A stretch of DNA of 64,000 bases from Vreelandella subterranea (GTDB lineage Bacteria; Pseudomonadota; Gammaproteobacteria; Pseudomonadales; Halomonadaceae), in NCBI RefSeq assembly GCF_900111305.1, contig NZ_FOGS01000008.1, positions 62,001-126,000 on the forward strand. The letters are read 5' to 3'. The translations under genes were made by a program, and so were the position numbers. The notes under the pieces were generated by a model that worked only from the letters and a program-made list of their open reading frames with translations, made no database searches and was not told the origin of the DNA. Shown piece after piece: positions 56,176 through 64,000 of the stretch (positions within the stretch are counted from its first letter, which is position 1; the number at the start of each line of letters is the position of its first letter).

Positions 56176-58923
56176 CTAGTCCGGCAAGCTTTCCAGCCGG
56201 TGGCGCTGCCACTCGCTTTCGGGCTCGTTGAGCCGCATGATGGCATCGATCACCTGCTCTTCCATGTTGTAACGGCAAGTGAAGCCCAGGTGCTTCATCA
56301 AGGCCCGCATGGGATGATTATCCGGCATGATTTTACCCACCATTTCCAGGGTGCCAATGTGGGTGCAGTAGGCGATCATTTTTTTCATCAGCAGGCTGCC
56401 GATCCCCAAGCCCTGCATGTCGTCGCGAATAATGACCGAAAATTCCGTTCGAATGTTATCCGGGTCATTCCAGACACGCACCACCCCGAGCATCTCCTTG
56501 CTGCCATCATCACGCTGATGTTCGGCAATAAACGCCATCTGACGGTCGTAATTGATGTGCGACAGCACCGACAGATCACGCTGGGTTAAATCCGACTTGT
56601 TATGAAAATAACGGAAGCGAATGCTTTCTTCGGAAAGCTGGCGGTGAAAGTTGGTAATCAAGGGCGCGTCTTCAGCACGAATCGGCCGCACCTCGACCTG
56701 CCAGCCGTTTTTCAGCGTCAGCCATTCACGCAGTTCTTCCGGGTAAGGCATGATGGCGAAGCGTGCTGGGGGGCCGAGATCCATGGCAAAGTCGACGGCC
56801 AGCATGCCATCGCGGTTGAGCAGCAACGGGTTCAGTTCAAGCCCGCGCAGCTCGCCCAGGTCCGAGGCCATTTGCGACAGCTTTACCAGCAGCTGGCATA
56901 GGTGCTGGGTATCCCGGTCGGGGTCTGACGAGTGTTCGCGTATCAACGATGCCGCGTGGGTGCGATTAACCACATCCGCTGCCAGGCTCATGTTGAGAGG
57001 CGGTAAAGCGACTTGGCGGTCAGCGAGCACATTGACTTTATAGCCGCCAATGCCGAACACGATCAGCGGGCCGAATACCGGGTCCCGGGTAATGCCCGCG
57101 CACACCTGCATGGAATGTTTGCCGCGTTGCATGGGCTGCAGGCAGTATTCGTGAATCGCGTACTCGGGGTACTTTTCGTTCACCTTTTCGCCCAGTTGGC
57201 GAACGCCATCCGCCACCTGCTCGGGCGTTTCAAGATCCTGAAGCAGTCCCGCCGAGATCTTATGCGGGTGCTTGCGATAGCGATAAGGGCGGCAATTGCC
57301 CTCATGAACCACTTTAAGCGCTTTGGGACCTTCAATCTTTGCGGCAATGTCCAGCGCCTGTTCGGCACTGGTGAGATAATAGCTGGTGGCTGCAGGAATG
57401 CCGTAAGCCTCGAGCACTTGGGCCGTTTCCGAGTGGCTTAACGTCTGACGGCCCTCCGCCTTCGCCTCACTGATCAATGTCCGGCACTCCGCACGAATCT
57501 CGGCGCTGGTGGAAAACGGCAGGCTGGGCGGTGTTTCCTGAAGCAACTGCTGAACGCGCTGGTAGTCCACCATATGCATGAAAGCTTTCACCGCCTTCTC
57601 GGGTGAAATATAGGTGGGAATACCGGCCAGGTTGCATTCGTGGCGGGCATTCAGCGCCTCCTTGAGCCCCATCCAACTGGTCAACAGATTGCGACGGAAG
57701 GCCTTGCGGTTGGCAATCAACGCTTGTGCGGTGACCAGCGAAGGCGCTAGGCGCGTTGGCGCATGCACCACGAGTACCGCATCCACATTGGCATCTGCGG
57801 CGACAATTTTCAGCGCTTCGACAAACCGCTCGGGGGTGGCGTTGCCACCCAGGTCGACGGGGTTTTCACCGGGTTTGCTGAAATCGACCTGGCTTTGATG
57901 CAGCGCCTGCTGCGTTTCATCGCTGAACTCGGCCAGCTTGCCCCCGGCGCTGACCAGCTTGTCGATGGCCAGCATGGCAGGGCCCAAACCGTTAGACACC
58001 ACCGCCAGGCGGTCACCCCGCAAGGGTTTCATGCGCGAAAGCGTTTCCAGGGCATCCAGCAGCTCGTCGGAGTCGTCGACACGCACTACCCCGGCGCGTG
58101 AGAAAGCCGCGTCAAACACGACATCGCGATTGGCAATACCCGGCGTCGGGGCCATGCCGGAAATATCCGAGGCAAAGGTTCGCCCGCTCTTGATCGCCAG
58201 CACGAGCCGGTTTCTCGAGGCGTCGCGTACCGCGGTCATAAAATGCTGCGCATCGGAAATCCGCTCGAGATGGAGCAGAATCGCCTGCGCTGGCGAAAAC
58301 TGGTTCACGTAATCGATCAGATCCGGCAATAGCACATCAACACTATCACCCACGGTAATCAGGTGCGAAAACCCCACATCGCGCCCGGCCGCCCAATCGA
58401 TCATGGCGTTGGCCAACATGCCTGACTGTCCAAGATACGCCACCCGGCCCGCCTTGACCGGCTGACTGGCATAGGAGGCGTTGAGTTTTTTTGCCGGCAC
58501 GATCAGGCCCATGCATTCAGGCCCCAGCACACGGATGCCGGATTCTCGGGCAGCCTTTAGCATGCGCTCGCGTATCGAGCCTTTATTGCCCGTATCGCGG
58601 TCCAGATAAGCGCCCCCGGACAGTACCAGGGCGGCTTTTACCCCAAACTTGCCCAACTGGTTGATCAATTTGGGCACCCCGTCAATGGGCGAGCAGATGA
58701 TGGCGAGGTCGGGCACCTCAGGCAAGTCGTCAACCCGCTTGACACAAGGGTCACCGAAGACCTGATCATAGCCTTTCAGATTCACTGCCCAACGCTGCCC
58801 CTTGAATCCACCTTCATGGATATTGCGTAGGACCAGGCCCCCAAGCGACGCCGGGTTCTCGGACGCGCCAATGACGGCAAGCGTGCGGGGTTCAAAGAAA
58901 TGGTGCAAAAAACGTGTGCTCAC
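56176..58923 (-). CDS. pat: Protein lysine acetyltransferase Pat (acyl-CoA synthetase-like + GNAT)
   Basis: 915 residues, the PatZ/YfiQ type: N-terminal CoA-binding and succinyl-CoA-synthetase-like domains (from LAVIGASENPASLGG; VLGPECMGLIVP; GQSGMLANAM), an ATP-grasp domain (~480-700; IHEYCLQPMQRGKHSMQVCAG), and a C-terminal GNAT domain (~745-890; VIIRDDMQGLGIGSLLM). Acetylates metabolic enzymes such as acetyl-CoA synthetase. GTG at 58923 is preferred by the AGGAGAGG site; the frame continues 16 codons upstream. Divergent from an HDAC-family gene. Confidence 0.9.
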   Translation of the reverse strand: MSTRFLHHFFEPRTLAVIGASENPASLGGLVLRNIHEGGFKGQRWAVNLKGYDQVFGDPCVKRVDDLPEVPDLAIICSPIDGVPKLINQLGKFGVKAALVLSGGAYLDRDTGNKGSIRERMLKAARESGIRVLGPECMGLIVPAKKLNASYASQPVKAGRVAYLGQSGMLANAMIDWAAGRDVGFSHLITVGDSVDVLLPDLIDYVNQFSPAQAILLHLERISDAQHFMTAVRDASRNRLVLAIKSGRTFASDISGMAPTPGIANRDVVFDAAFSRAGVVRVDDSDELLDALETLSRMKPLRGDRLAVVSNGLGPAMLAIDKLVSAGGKLAEFSDETQQALHQSQVDFSKPGENPVDLGGNATPERFVEALKIVAADANVDAVLVVHAPTRLAPSLVTAQALIANRKAFRRNLLTSWMGLKEALNARHECNLAGIPTYISPEKAVKAFMHMVDYQRVQQLLQETPPSLPFSTSAEIRAECRTLISEAKAEGRQTLSHSETAQVLEAYGIPAATSYYLTSAEQALDIAAKIEGPKALKVVHEGNCRPYRYRKHPHKISAGLLQDLETPEQVADGVRQLGEKVNEKYPEYAIHEYCLQPMQRGKHSMQVCAGITRDPVFGPLIVFGIGGYKVNVLADRQVALPPLNMSLAADVVNRTHAASLIREHSSDPDRDTQHLCQLLVKLSQMASDLGELRGLELNPLLLNRDGMLAVDFAMDLGPPARFAIMPYPEELREWLTLKNGWQVEVRPIRAEDAPLITNFHRQLSEESIRFRYFHNKSDLTQRDLSVLSHINYDRQMAFIAEHQRDDGSKEMLGVVRVWNDPDNIRTEFSVIIRDDMQGLGIGSLLMKKMIAYCTHIGTLEMVGKIMPDNHPMRALMKHLGFTCRYNMEEQVIDAIMRLNEPESEWQRHRLESLPD

Positions 58924-59027
58924 GTTTGCCTCTCCTGGAACGGTGCAGGGCGATGTAAGACTTATGGACACTGTCGCGTATCAGCGTCTCGCGATTAAGG
59001 TGATACCAGCTACCATGGAGCGCTTGA

Positions 59028-59966
59028 ATGATCACTGCCTACCTTACCCACCCCGACTGTTCATTGCATCATATGGGGCCGGAACATCCTGAAAACCCTC
59101 AGCGACTGGAAGCGATTCGAGCGCGTCTAGCATTATCGGGATTATTACAGCAAACCATGCAGGCCGATGCCAAGGAAGCGGATGACGCGGCACTCAACCG
59201 GGTGCACGCCACGCGTCATCTTGACGCCCTTAGCAAATGCCTGCCCGAGCAAGGCATCGTATCGCTTGATGGCGACACCTTGATGAACCCGGACAGCCTG
59301 AAAGCGGCTCGTTTTGCTGCCGGTGCGGTGGTCAAAGGGGTCGACCAGGTCTTCAAGCGCCAAGCCGATAACGTATTTTGCGCAGTTCGCCCGCCCGGGC
59401 ATCATGCCGAAGCCGCCGAGGCGATGGGGTTTTGCTTTTACAACAACATTGCCGTCGGCGCGGCCTATGCAAGGGAACGTTACGGTGCCCAGCGTATTGC
59501 CATCCTGGATTTTGACGTCCACCAGTGCAACGGCACGATCGATATTTTCAAGAATGACCCCGATGTGCTGATCTGTACCAGCTTCCAGTATCCCTTCTAC
59601 CCATGGCGATATTTACGTAGCGAATGGCAAAACGTGGTCAATACGCCCCTGGAAGTCGGCACGCAAGGCGCCGAATTCCGTCGCCTGATTGAGAGCCAAT
59701 GGCTACCGGCGCTGCACCGCTTCAAGCCTGATCTGGTGATGATATCCGCTGGGTTCGATGCCCACCGTGATGACCCCATGGGCGATGTGTGTCTGGCAGA
59801 CGAGGACTTCTACTGGGTCACGCACATGGCGATGGAAATTGCCACCCTGTATGCCGATAACCGCCTGGTTTCCTCGTTAGAGGGTGGGTATAACCCGACC
59901 TCGCTGGCAAGTGGCGTGGAAGCCCATCTGAGAGCCTTGCTAGGCTTGCCCTTTGCTTTGGGCTAA
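59028..59966 (+). CDS. Histone deacetylase family protein
   Basis: 312 residues of the class II HDAC/acetoin-utilisation fold. RPPGHHAEAAEAMGFCFYNNIAVGA (read in halves) carries the catalytic His pair 125/126; zinc ligands Asp163 and His165 (LDFDVHQCNG) and the Asp of SAGFDAHRDDP are present. The usual DVHHGNG is DVHQCNG. Divergent, 104 bp from pat, suggesting that acetylation and deacetylation are encoded together; acetylpolyamine deacetylase is the alternative. Confidence 0.88.
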   Translation: MITAYLTHPDCSLHHMGPEHPENPQRLEAIRARLALSGLLQQTMQADAKEADDAALNRVHATRHLDALSKCLPEQGIVSLDGDTLMNPDSLKAARFAAGAVVKGVDQVFKRQADNVFCAVRPPGHHAEAAEAMGFCFYNNIAVGAAYARERYGAQRIAILDFDVHQCNGTIDIFKNDPDVLICTSFQYPFYPWRYLRSEWQNVVNTPLEVGTQGAEFRRLIESQWLPALHRFKPDLVMISAGFDAHRDDPMGDVCLADEDFYWVTHMAMEIATLYADNRLVSSLEGGYNPTSLASGVEAHLRALLGLPFALG

Positions 59967-60062
59967 CCACAGGGCCACGTATCGATTCCACAAGCAAGGG
60001 CCACCGTGGCGCTGTCTGTCAGTGCACGCGGGGAAGGCCCGAGCTAAACCGATATAATGCCC

Positions 60063-60093
60063 GAAAAGTCTCAAAGCCGGAAAAGTCTCAAAG
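60063..60093. repeat. 14-bp direct repeat at the tusE 3' end
   Basis: GAAAAGTCTCAAAG at 60063-60076 and 60080-60093, offset 17 bp; the second copy covers the tusE stop. Reads as a short tandem duplication. Confidence 0.85.
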
Positions 60094-60432
60094 ACAGTTG
60101 GTGGGCTTGGGAAGTCCCGCAATGCGCGCTACCACCTTGGCGGTACTGCCAGGAAAGAGCCGCATCAGATAAATCGAACGGCCTTTGTCACTACCCAGCG
60201 CCTGCTGAGTGGCCTTGACGAGCGGCCGCATCGCCGGTGCCATTTCGTAACGGCGATAGAAACCGCGCGCCAAGTGGATGATTTCCCAGTGCTCGGACGT
60301 CAATTCGATACCTTCATCGTCTGCCAACTGGGTCGCCACCGCTTCCGACCAGTCACTCATGTCGACGAGATACCCTTCTGGATCCAGATCCAGCGTTACG
60401 TTAGCTTCGGTGTTCTCCATCAGTGTACTCAC
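60088..60432 (-). CDS. tusE: TusE/DsrC-family sulfur relay protein
   Basis: 114 residues (110 if ATG 60420). Receives persulfide from TusBCD for tRNA 2-thiouridine synthesis with MnmA. The DsrC-like C-terminal arm ends GLPKPTNCL with the penultimate cysteine that carries sulfur; core EGYLVDMSDWSE and HWEIIHLARGFYRRYEMAPAMR (read in parts) is typical. Last gene of tusDCBE, 17 bp after tusB. Confidence 0.93.
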   Translation of the reverse strand: MSTLMENTEANVTLDLDPEGYLVDMSDWSEAVATQLADDEGIELTSEHWEIIHLARGFYRRYEMAPAMRPLVKATQQALGSDKGRSIYLMRLFPGSTAKVVARIAGLPKPTNCL

Positions 60433-60449
60433 TGTTGCCTATCAGCTGT

Positions 60450-60740
60450 TCAATACCAGGTGACCGACTGTAGATGTTGCTCGGTCAACGCTACGAACCC
60501 GTCCATATCCACCGTTGACAACCCATGGGTTGCCGCGATGCTTGAGAGCCCTCTGGCGACGAGGTCTTCTTCAAGCAAAAATACCGCGTAGTCATTCTGC
60601 GTCCAGCAGTGTAGATCCGGGTCAAGCGTCGCCGTCACGCCTGCCTCGGTCAGCAACAGCGTATCCCCCGCCTGAATGGCCTGCTCGACCTGCCGGGGGA
60701 CCTCGCTCGTGGGTGGGGTTGTCAAAATATGCAGGATCAT
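60450..60740 (-). CDS. tusB: Sulfurtransferase complex subunit TusB
   Basis: 96-residue small DsrH-like subunit of the TusBCD heterohexamer (MILHILTTPP start, LLLTEAGVTATL, and a C-terminal VTWY). Lies between tusC and tusE with 8 and 17 bp gaps; identification rests on fold-type pattern plus position. Confidence 0.88.
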   Translation of the reverse strand: MILHILTTPPTSEVPRQVEQAIQAGDTLLLTEAGVTATLDPDLHCWTQNDYAVFLLEEDLVARGLSSIAATHGLSTVDMDGFVALTEQHLQSVTWY

Positions 60741-60748
60741 GAAACACC

Positions 60749-61126
60749 CTAGAAGTTGAGGATCGGGCGGTTTTGGCTAAATAATGCTTTGACCTGCCTC
60801 TCACTGAGCGGTGTTACACCATCGACAAGCGCTTCGAGAGGCAGCTTCAGGTCATCGAGCACTCGCTGGGGGACATTCAACTGATCGATATCATACATCT
60901 CGAGCATGTCGATGGTCGGCAGACTGGCCTTCTGCCCCGGGGCGCCGGCCTGCTGTTCCCTGCACAATGCCAACGCACCCTGCCCCATGAACAGCAGCCT
61001 GACGGATTGTCCAAAGGCGGCGCCAACCAGAGCGGCGTCTAGTCCCTCACGCAGCCAGTTCGAATCATGGGGGGCATGACGAATGATCACCAGCAGGTCT
61101 TCTGATTCACGCATGGGCGGCCTCAA
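60749..61126 (-). CDS. tusC: Sulfurtransferase complex subunit TusC
   Basis: 125-residue DsrF-like subunit (IIRHAPHDSNWLREGLDAALVGAAFGQSVRLLFMGQGAL, recognised in parts: AALVGAAFGQ and LLFMGQGAL). Overlaps tusD by 4 bases (ATGA), so the two are translated together. Confidence 0.9.
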   Translation of the reverse strand: MRPPMRESEDLLVIIRHAPHDSNWLREGLDAALVGAAFGQSVRLLFMGQGALALCREQQAGAPGQKASLPTIDMLEMYDIDQLNVPQRVLDDLKLPLEALVDGVTPLSERQVKALFSQNRPILNF

Positions 61127-61515
61127 CTGGCAAAGGTAATCAAACGGTCGCAGCGCTGTTGCAGCGTCAGCAACTGGCCAAGCCCGGTCAACTCGAAGGG
61201 CGCTTCCAGGTTGAAGGCATCATGGCCATGGCGGGATGCTTCAGATTGACTGATGACACCACGCCTCAGCGCAGCAGCGATACATACATCCAGGGCTACA
61301 TCGTGCTCTTTATGAAGCGCCTTCCAGGCGTCGCGCAGGTTCAGCTCGTCCTGCGGCGGGGTCATTAGCATTGACGCATTATGAACACCGTCGTGATAGA
61401 AGAAAACGCCAACGAGCCGATGCCCCCTTGCCAGCACCGCATGGGCAAACCTGAGCGCCGAATGAGGCGCCGGTTGGCTATAGGGGGCTCCCATGACTAA
61501 CAGTCCGTAATCCAT
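61123..61515 (-). CDS. tusD: Sulfurtransferase complex subunit TusD
   Basis: 130-residue DsrE-like catalytic subunit; the persulfide cysteine is in ALDVCIAAALRRGV, with MDYGLLVMGAPYSQPA and the VGVFFYHDGVHNAS segment typical of TusD. First gene of the operon; two 16-bp repeats lie directly upstream (61523-61557). Confidence 0.92.
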   Translation of the reverse strand: MDYGLLVMGAPYSQPAPHSALRFAHAVLARGHRLVGVFFYHDGVHNASMLMTPPQDELNLRDAWKALHKEHDVALDVCIAAALRRGVISQSEASRHGHDAFNLEAPFELTGLGQLLTLQQRCDRLITFAS

Positions 61516-61522
61516 TGCCCTT

Positions 61523-61557
61523 ACCTATCGTGGTGTGGGTAACCTATCGTGGTGTGG
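61523..61557. repeat. 16-bp direct repeat upstream of tusD
   Basis: ACCTATCGTGGTGTGG at 61523-61538 and 61542-61557 (offset 19 bp), immediately before the tusD ribosome site. Could be a double operator or a small tandem duplication. Confidence 0.85.
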
Positions 61558-61579
61558 CAAATGATATCGCGCACATAAT

Positions 61580-61608
61580 AAAAAAACAGACCCTAATGAT
61601 AGGGCCTG
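61580..61608 (-). terminator. Rho-independent terminator of the yccA-like gene
   Basis: A 9-bp stem (CAGGCCCTA with TAGGGTCTG on the minus strand, one G-U pair) with a 4-base loop followed by seven Ts; 35 bp after the gene. It separates the yccA-like gene from the tus operon. Confidence 0.88.
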
Positions 61609-61642
61609 TTGAGACTTACTGCTCTGCGTAACGCCAGATGGG

Positions 61643-62323
61643 TTAATCGTTGCTCATGAAGCCCAGCAGCGACAGCAGGCTGATAAACAGGTTGTAGATA
61701 GAGACGAAGAGCGTGATGGTCGCCAGAATATAGTTCGTCTCACCCTGGCGATGGATGATTTCACTGGTCTGGTAAAGAATGGCCGCTGAAGAAAAGAGCA
61801 CGAAGCCAGCCGACACCATTAGCGACAGCGCGGGAATGTTGAAAATCAACGCCGCCACCATTGCGAGCACCAGCACGATCGCACCGGCCACCATGAAATT
61901 GGCCAGGAAGCCAAAATCTTTCTTGGTTATCAGGGCGACGGCTGAAAGACCGATGAAGGTGATGCCGGTCATGGCCAGGGCATTCATGATCAAGGCGCCG
62001 CCATTGGGCAATGCCAGGTAGGCGGACAGTATCGGCCCCAGGGTGAAGCCCATAAAGCCCGTAAAGGCAAACGTAGACAGCAGCCCTAGCGCTGAGTTGG
62101 CCGTTTTATGGACCAGGAACATCAACCCATAGGCACCAATGAAGAACACGAAGATGTTCAGTTGCTGAACGCCCATTGCGACCGAGGCGCCTGCGGTGAC
62201 CGCAGAGAAAAGCAGCGTCATCGCCAGCAACGCGTAGGTGTTACGCAGCACTTTGTTGGTGCTAACCGAATTGGCGACACCGCCAGAGGCTGATTGCGCA
62301 ATATGTGAGTCGTTGTAACTCAT
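61643..62323 (-). CDS. yccA: Bax inhibitor-1 / YccA family membrane protein
   Basis: 226 residues with seven predicted transmembrane helices after a ~25-residue polar N-terminus (YALLAMTLLFSAVTAGASVAM onwards, ending NLFISLLSLLGFMSND). E. coli YccA modulates FtsH and is encoded next to tusE, as here. Member of the UPF0005/BI-1 family. Confidence 0.92.
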   Translation of the reverse strand: MSYNDSHIAQSASGGVANSVSTNKVLRNTYALLAMTLLFSAVTAGASVAMGVQQLNIFVFFIGAYGLMFLVHKTANSALGLLSTFAFTGFMGFTLGPILSAYLALPNGGALIMNALAMTGITFIGLSAVALITKKDFGFLANFMVAGAIVLVLAMVAALIFNIPALSLMVSAGFVLFSSAAILYQTSEIIHRQGETNYILATITLFVSIYNLFISLLSLLGFMSND

Positions 62324-62564
62324 GTGTTCATGCTCCGTAATGATCTATCAAACAATTGACCAGCATGCCGTTCCCAAGTTCCAGACGCAAGTCTTTGTGT
62401 TACACGCTCTTCGCCTTTCGTGATTGGATATTCAATCCTGTATCATTTTAGCAAGCGTTAGCGTTGAACCGGAAATCGCCGTTGTAAACTACGAAGTCGG
62501 TATTTATTGGCCGCACAACACCTCCTTTAACCTTTCGGAGCCGAGCCTGCCATGAACGTACTGA

Positions 62565-62735
62565 TTAGCCCGCCTGGCTTGGTACGTCTTCCTCATCGTC
62601 TTTCAAGGGCGTGTTGTTGGTAACCGCGGTTTGACGTGCGTCCTGAGGGACATTGTAGAGGCGCGCATCAATCACATGCAGTACCGCTAATTGTGCAAAC
62701 AGCACAGCAAAACAGATAATCAGGCCTTTGAGCAT
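62565..62735 (-). CDS. Small single-pass membrane protein, hypothetical
   Basis: 56 residues from the ATG at 62735: hydrophobic helix (LIICFAVLFAQLAVLHVI, ~4-21) then a polar, acidic tail (DDEEDVPSQAG). GGAAAG lies 6 bases upstream. The frame extends to 62804 but the extension is poor. No family recognised. It could be chance. Confidence 0.4.
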   Translation of the reverse strand: MLKGLIICFAVLFAQLAVLHVIDARLYNVPQDARQTAVTNNTPLKDDEEDVPSQAG

Positions 62736-63068
62736 GGCGGCTTTCCATAAGGGCTCCCAATGAGCCTTATAGCTGCATATTAGTGCAACGCCGTACCAAT
62801 ACAATCGTTATTTTACGCGTAGCTTGCTCGGTGTTCGGAACTTGCCAGGATAGCCATCAGCCTAGCTGGCAAGGACCTTGCCAGATAATAGCCGGGGTGA
62901 CCAGGGGCCTTCAATAAACCCCTGGTGCCCCCTTGGTAATGAAACTCAAGCGCACATTGGAAGGTAATGACTGGAGAACACAAAAAATTGTCAGAGGGCT
63001 CGTTGCTGGTGTTTATCGACCTGGCTCGGTTACTCTAATCATTCAATTTTTGAAGGATAATCGCATCA
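62736..63068. other. 333-bp intergenic region with alternating hairpins
   Basis: No gene supported. It holds CTTGCCAG at 62841 (+), its complement at 62866 and CTTGCCAG again at 62877; the last two form the perfect palindrome CTGGCAAGG-A-CCTTGCCAG (62866-62884). A second hairpin ACCAGGGG/CCCCTGGT lies at 62900-62926. Neither has a T-run. Confidence 0.6.
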
Positions 63069-64000
63069 ATGTTGGGATTCCTGCAGGGATTTTCCTATGG
63101 CCTCTTCATGACCTGCCTGCCCTGGTTACTGATCGGCCTGTACAACCCTGGCATAGCGCTCCCGGTGGCAACACAAGGGCGGCTGCAGGTCGTCTTCCGC
63201 TATTGTCTGGTCATCCCGTTCATCAGCATGCTGCTATGGCTGACCTCCCTTTGGGGTGGTTTCAGCCCCAGCCTGCTCGGCTGGTTGGCGGGCATCGTGG
63301 CCATCCCGGCGGCACTGCCCATAGAGCGAACGCTGCGCGGATGGCTTGCTCGCCGCCGTGAACGTCGCCGCGAGGCTCAAAGTATCGCCGAAGCGCAACG
63401 GCGCCGAGCCCAGGAAGAGCGCAAGGCCTATGAGGCTGGCGTATCGGTGCTCGATCCGGCAAGGCCACCCGAGGGCGCCGACGATCTTGTGTTGGCCATG
63501 TGCCGGGCCAAACAGAGCCTGGTGGATGTCAAACGCCCTGACCTGGCGATTCTCGCGGACCGTCTCTATAGCCGCTACCGTCATGTCATGGATGTCCTGA
63601 GCGGTCGCTTCCACACGGGTGAGCTGGCCTTTGAGCGCTCCCGTGGGCTGGTTACTCAGGTGTGTCTCGGCGCGGTGGATACACTGACGACCATGGCCTC
63701 CCAGGCTCGCGGCGTGGTCAGCGTGGATGGTCAATACGTCCGCGGTCGGCTGGAACGGGATGGCAATCGGCTAAGCGACGAGGAGCGTACCGCCCTGGTC
63801 CGTCGCCTCGACCTGCTGGTGGAGACCGAACACCGGCTCAATGAGCTTTCCGCCCGAATTGAATCGGCACTTACCGTGCTCGACGATACCGCCGTTTCCA
63901 TGGCACGCATCGAAACAACGCGACCTCAAGCGTCCGTTACCACCGAAAAAGCGCTGGAAGATCTGCGCCGCTTCGTCGAAGGCGCCGATCGTTATGCACG
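63069..64000 (+). CDS. Membrane/coiled-coil protein of unknown function (3' end outside window)
   Basis: Open frame of at least 310 residues, still open at the edge. Starts MLGFLQGFSYGLFMTCLPWL: two N-terminal membrane segments (~5-25 and ~48-68, LTSLWGGFSPSLLGWLAG around the second), a basic arginine/glutamate-rich helix (~95-130), then the segment LDPARPPEGADDLVLAMC and an alpha-helical region to the edge. Pseudomonads have similar proteins, often labelled cobyrinic acid a,c-diamide synthase by mistaken transfer; nothing here supports that activity. GAAGGA is about 11 bases upstream of the ATG. Confidence 0.8.
   Translation, partial: MLGFLQGFSYGLFMTCLPWLLIGLYNPGIALPVATQGRLQVVFRYCLVIPFISMLLWLTSLWGGFSPSLLGWLAGIVAIPAALPIERTLRGWLARRRERRREAQSIAEAQRRRAQEERKAYEAGVSVLDPARPPEGADDLVLAMCRAKQSLVDVKRPDLAILADRLYSRYRHVMDVLSGRFHTGELAFERSRGLVTQVCLGAVDTLTTMASQARGVVSVDGQYVRGRLERDGNRLSDEERTALVRRLDLLVETEHRLNELSARIESALTVLDDTAVSMARIETTRPQASVTTEKALEDLRRFVEGADRYA

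Noticed and set aside
62933..63361. 142-codon frame on the plus strand
   Set aside because: Overlaps in another frame the longer open frame from 63069, which has recognisable membrane segments and continues to the edge.

Overview
The window reads as ordinary chromosome of a moderately halophilic gammaproteobacterium of the Halomonadaceae (Halomonas or a close relative). The strongest reason is a complete ectoine operon (ectA-ectB-ectC, 33925-36307). Pseudomonas-like synteny supports it: aspS-ruvCAB-ybgC-tolQRAB-pal-cpoB, ubiG-mupP-yciK and wrbA-DUF2069. No rRNA, tRNA or CRISPR array was found. One recombinase locus has the look of mobile DNA.

Layout. 1-1520: end of uvrB, then nei (DNA repair). 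1689-9118: class I fumarase, cardiolipin synthase, a HypT-like LysR regulator, a NadM-Nudix protein, a BrkB/YihY membrane protein, acylphosphatase and a 2-hydroxyacid dehydrogenase. 9301-19487: fmdB-aspS, then ruvC-ruvA-ruvB, ybgC and the Tol-Pal system. A perfect 192-bp tandem duplication spans the ruvC/ruvA junction. 19515-21705: yciK convergent with mupP-ubiG. 21852-31481: galU, a degenerate UDP-glucose dehydrogenase, a coiled-coil membrane protein, tamA-tamB and msrA. 31529-33714: carbonic anhydrase and glutathione reductase, divergent.

33925-40556 is the osmoadaptation region. It holds ectABC, a DUF3833 lipoprotein, and a three-gene operon of retropepsin-like lipoprotein, inactive-transglutaminase 7TM protein and RimK-like ATP-grasp ligase. 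The ect promoter and the region upstream of the three-gene operon share a near-identical palindromic element (TCGCATAATA followed by TTATG), which suggests co-regulation. 40605-42251: zur-hisI-yidD, translationally coupled, convergent with sufE. 42291-44758: a tyrosine recombinase and a KfrA_N coiled-coil DNA-binding protein, divergent. The 263 bp between them carry a 13-10-13 bp inverted repeat (lox/rst-like), three 7-bp iterons and a heptameric purine tract. This resembles the TnpS/TnpT-rst cointegrate-resolution module of Tn4651-type transposons, but no transposase is visible.

44836-56120: nfuA, metH, a MATE transporter, cysI-DUF934, an Smr protein, a GGCT-like protein, wrbA-DUF2069 and pdxH. 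56176-59966: a Pat-type lysine acetyltransferase divergent from a histone-deacetylase-family protein. 60088-62323: the tusDCB-tusE sulfur relay operon and a YccA/BI-1 protein. The right edge cuts a membrane/coiled-coil protein of unknown function.

Working together: Tol-Pal, TamAB, Cls and GalU serve the envelope; Zur, SufE, NfuA, CysI, Tus and MetH serve metal and sulfur economy; Ect and probably the ATP-grasp trio serve osmotic adaptation.
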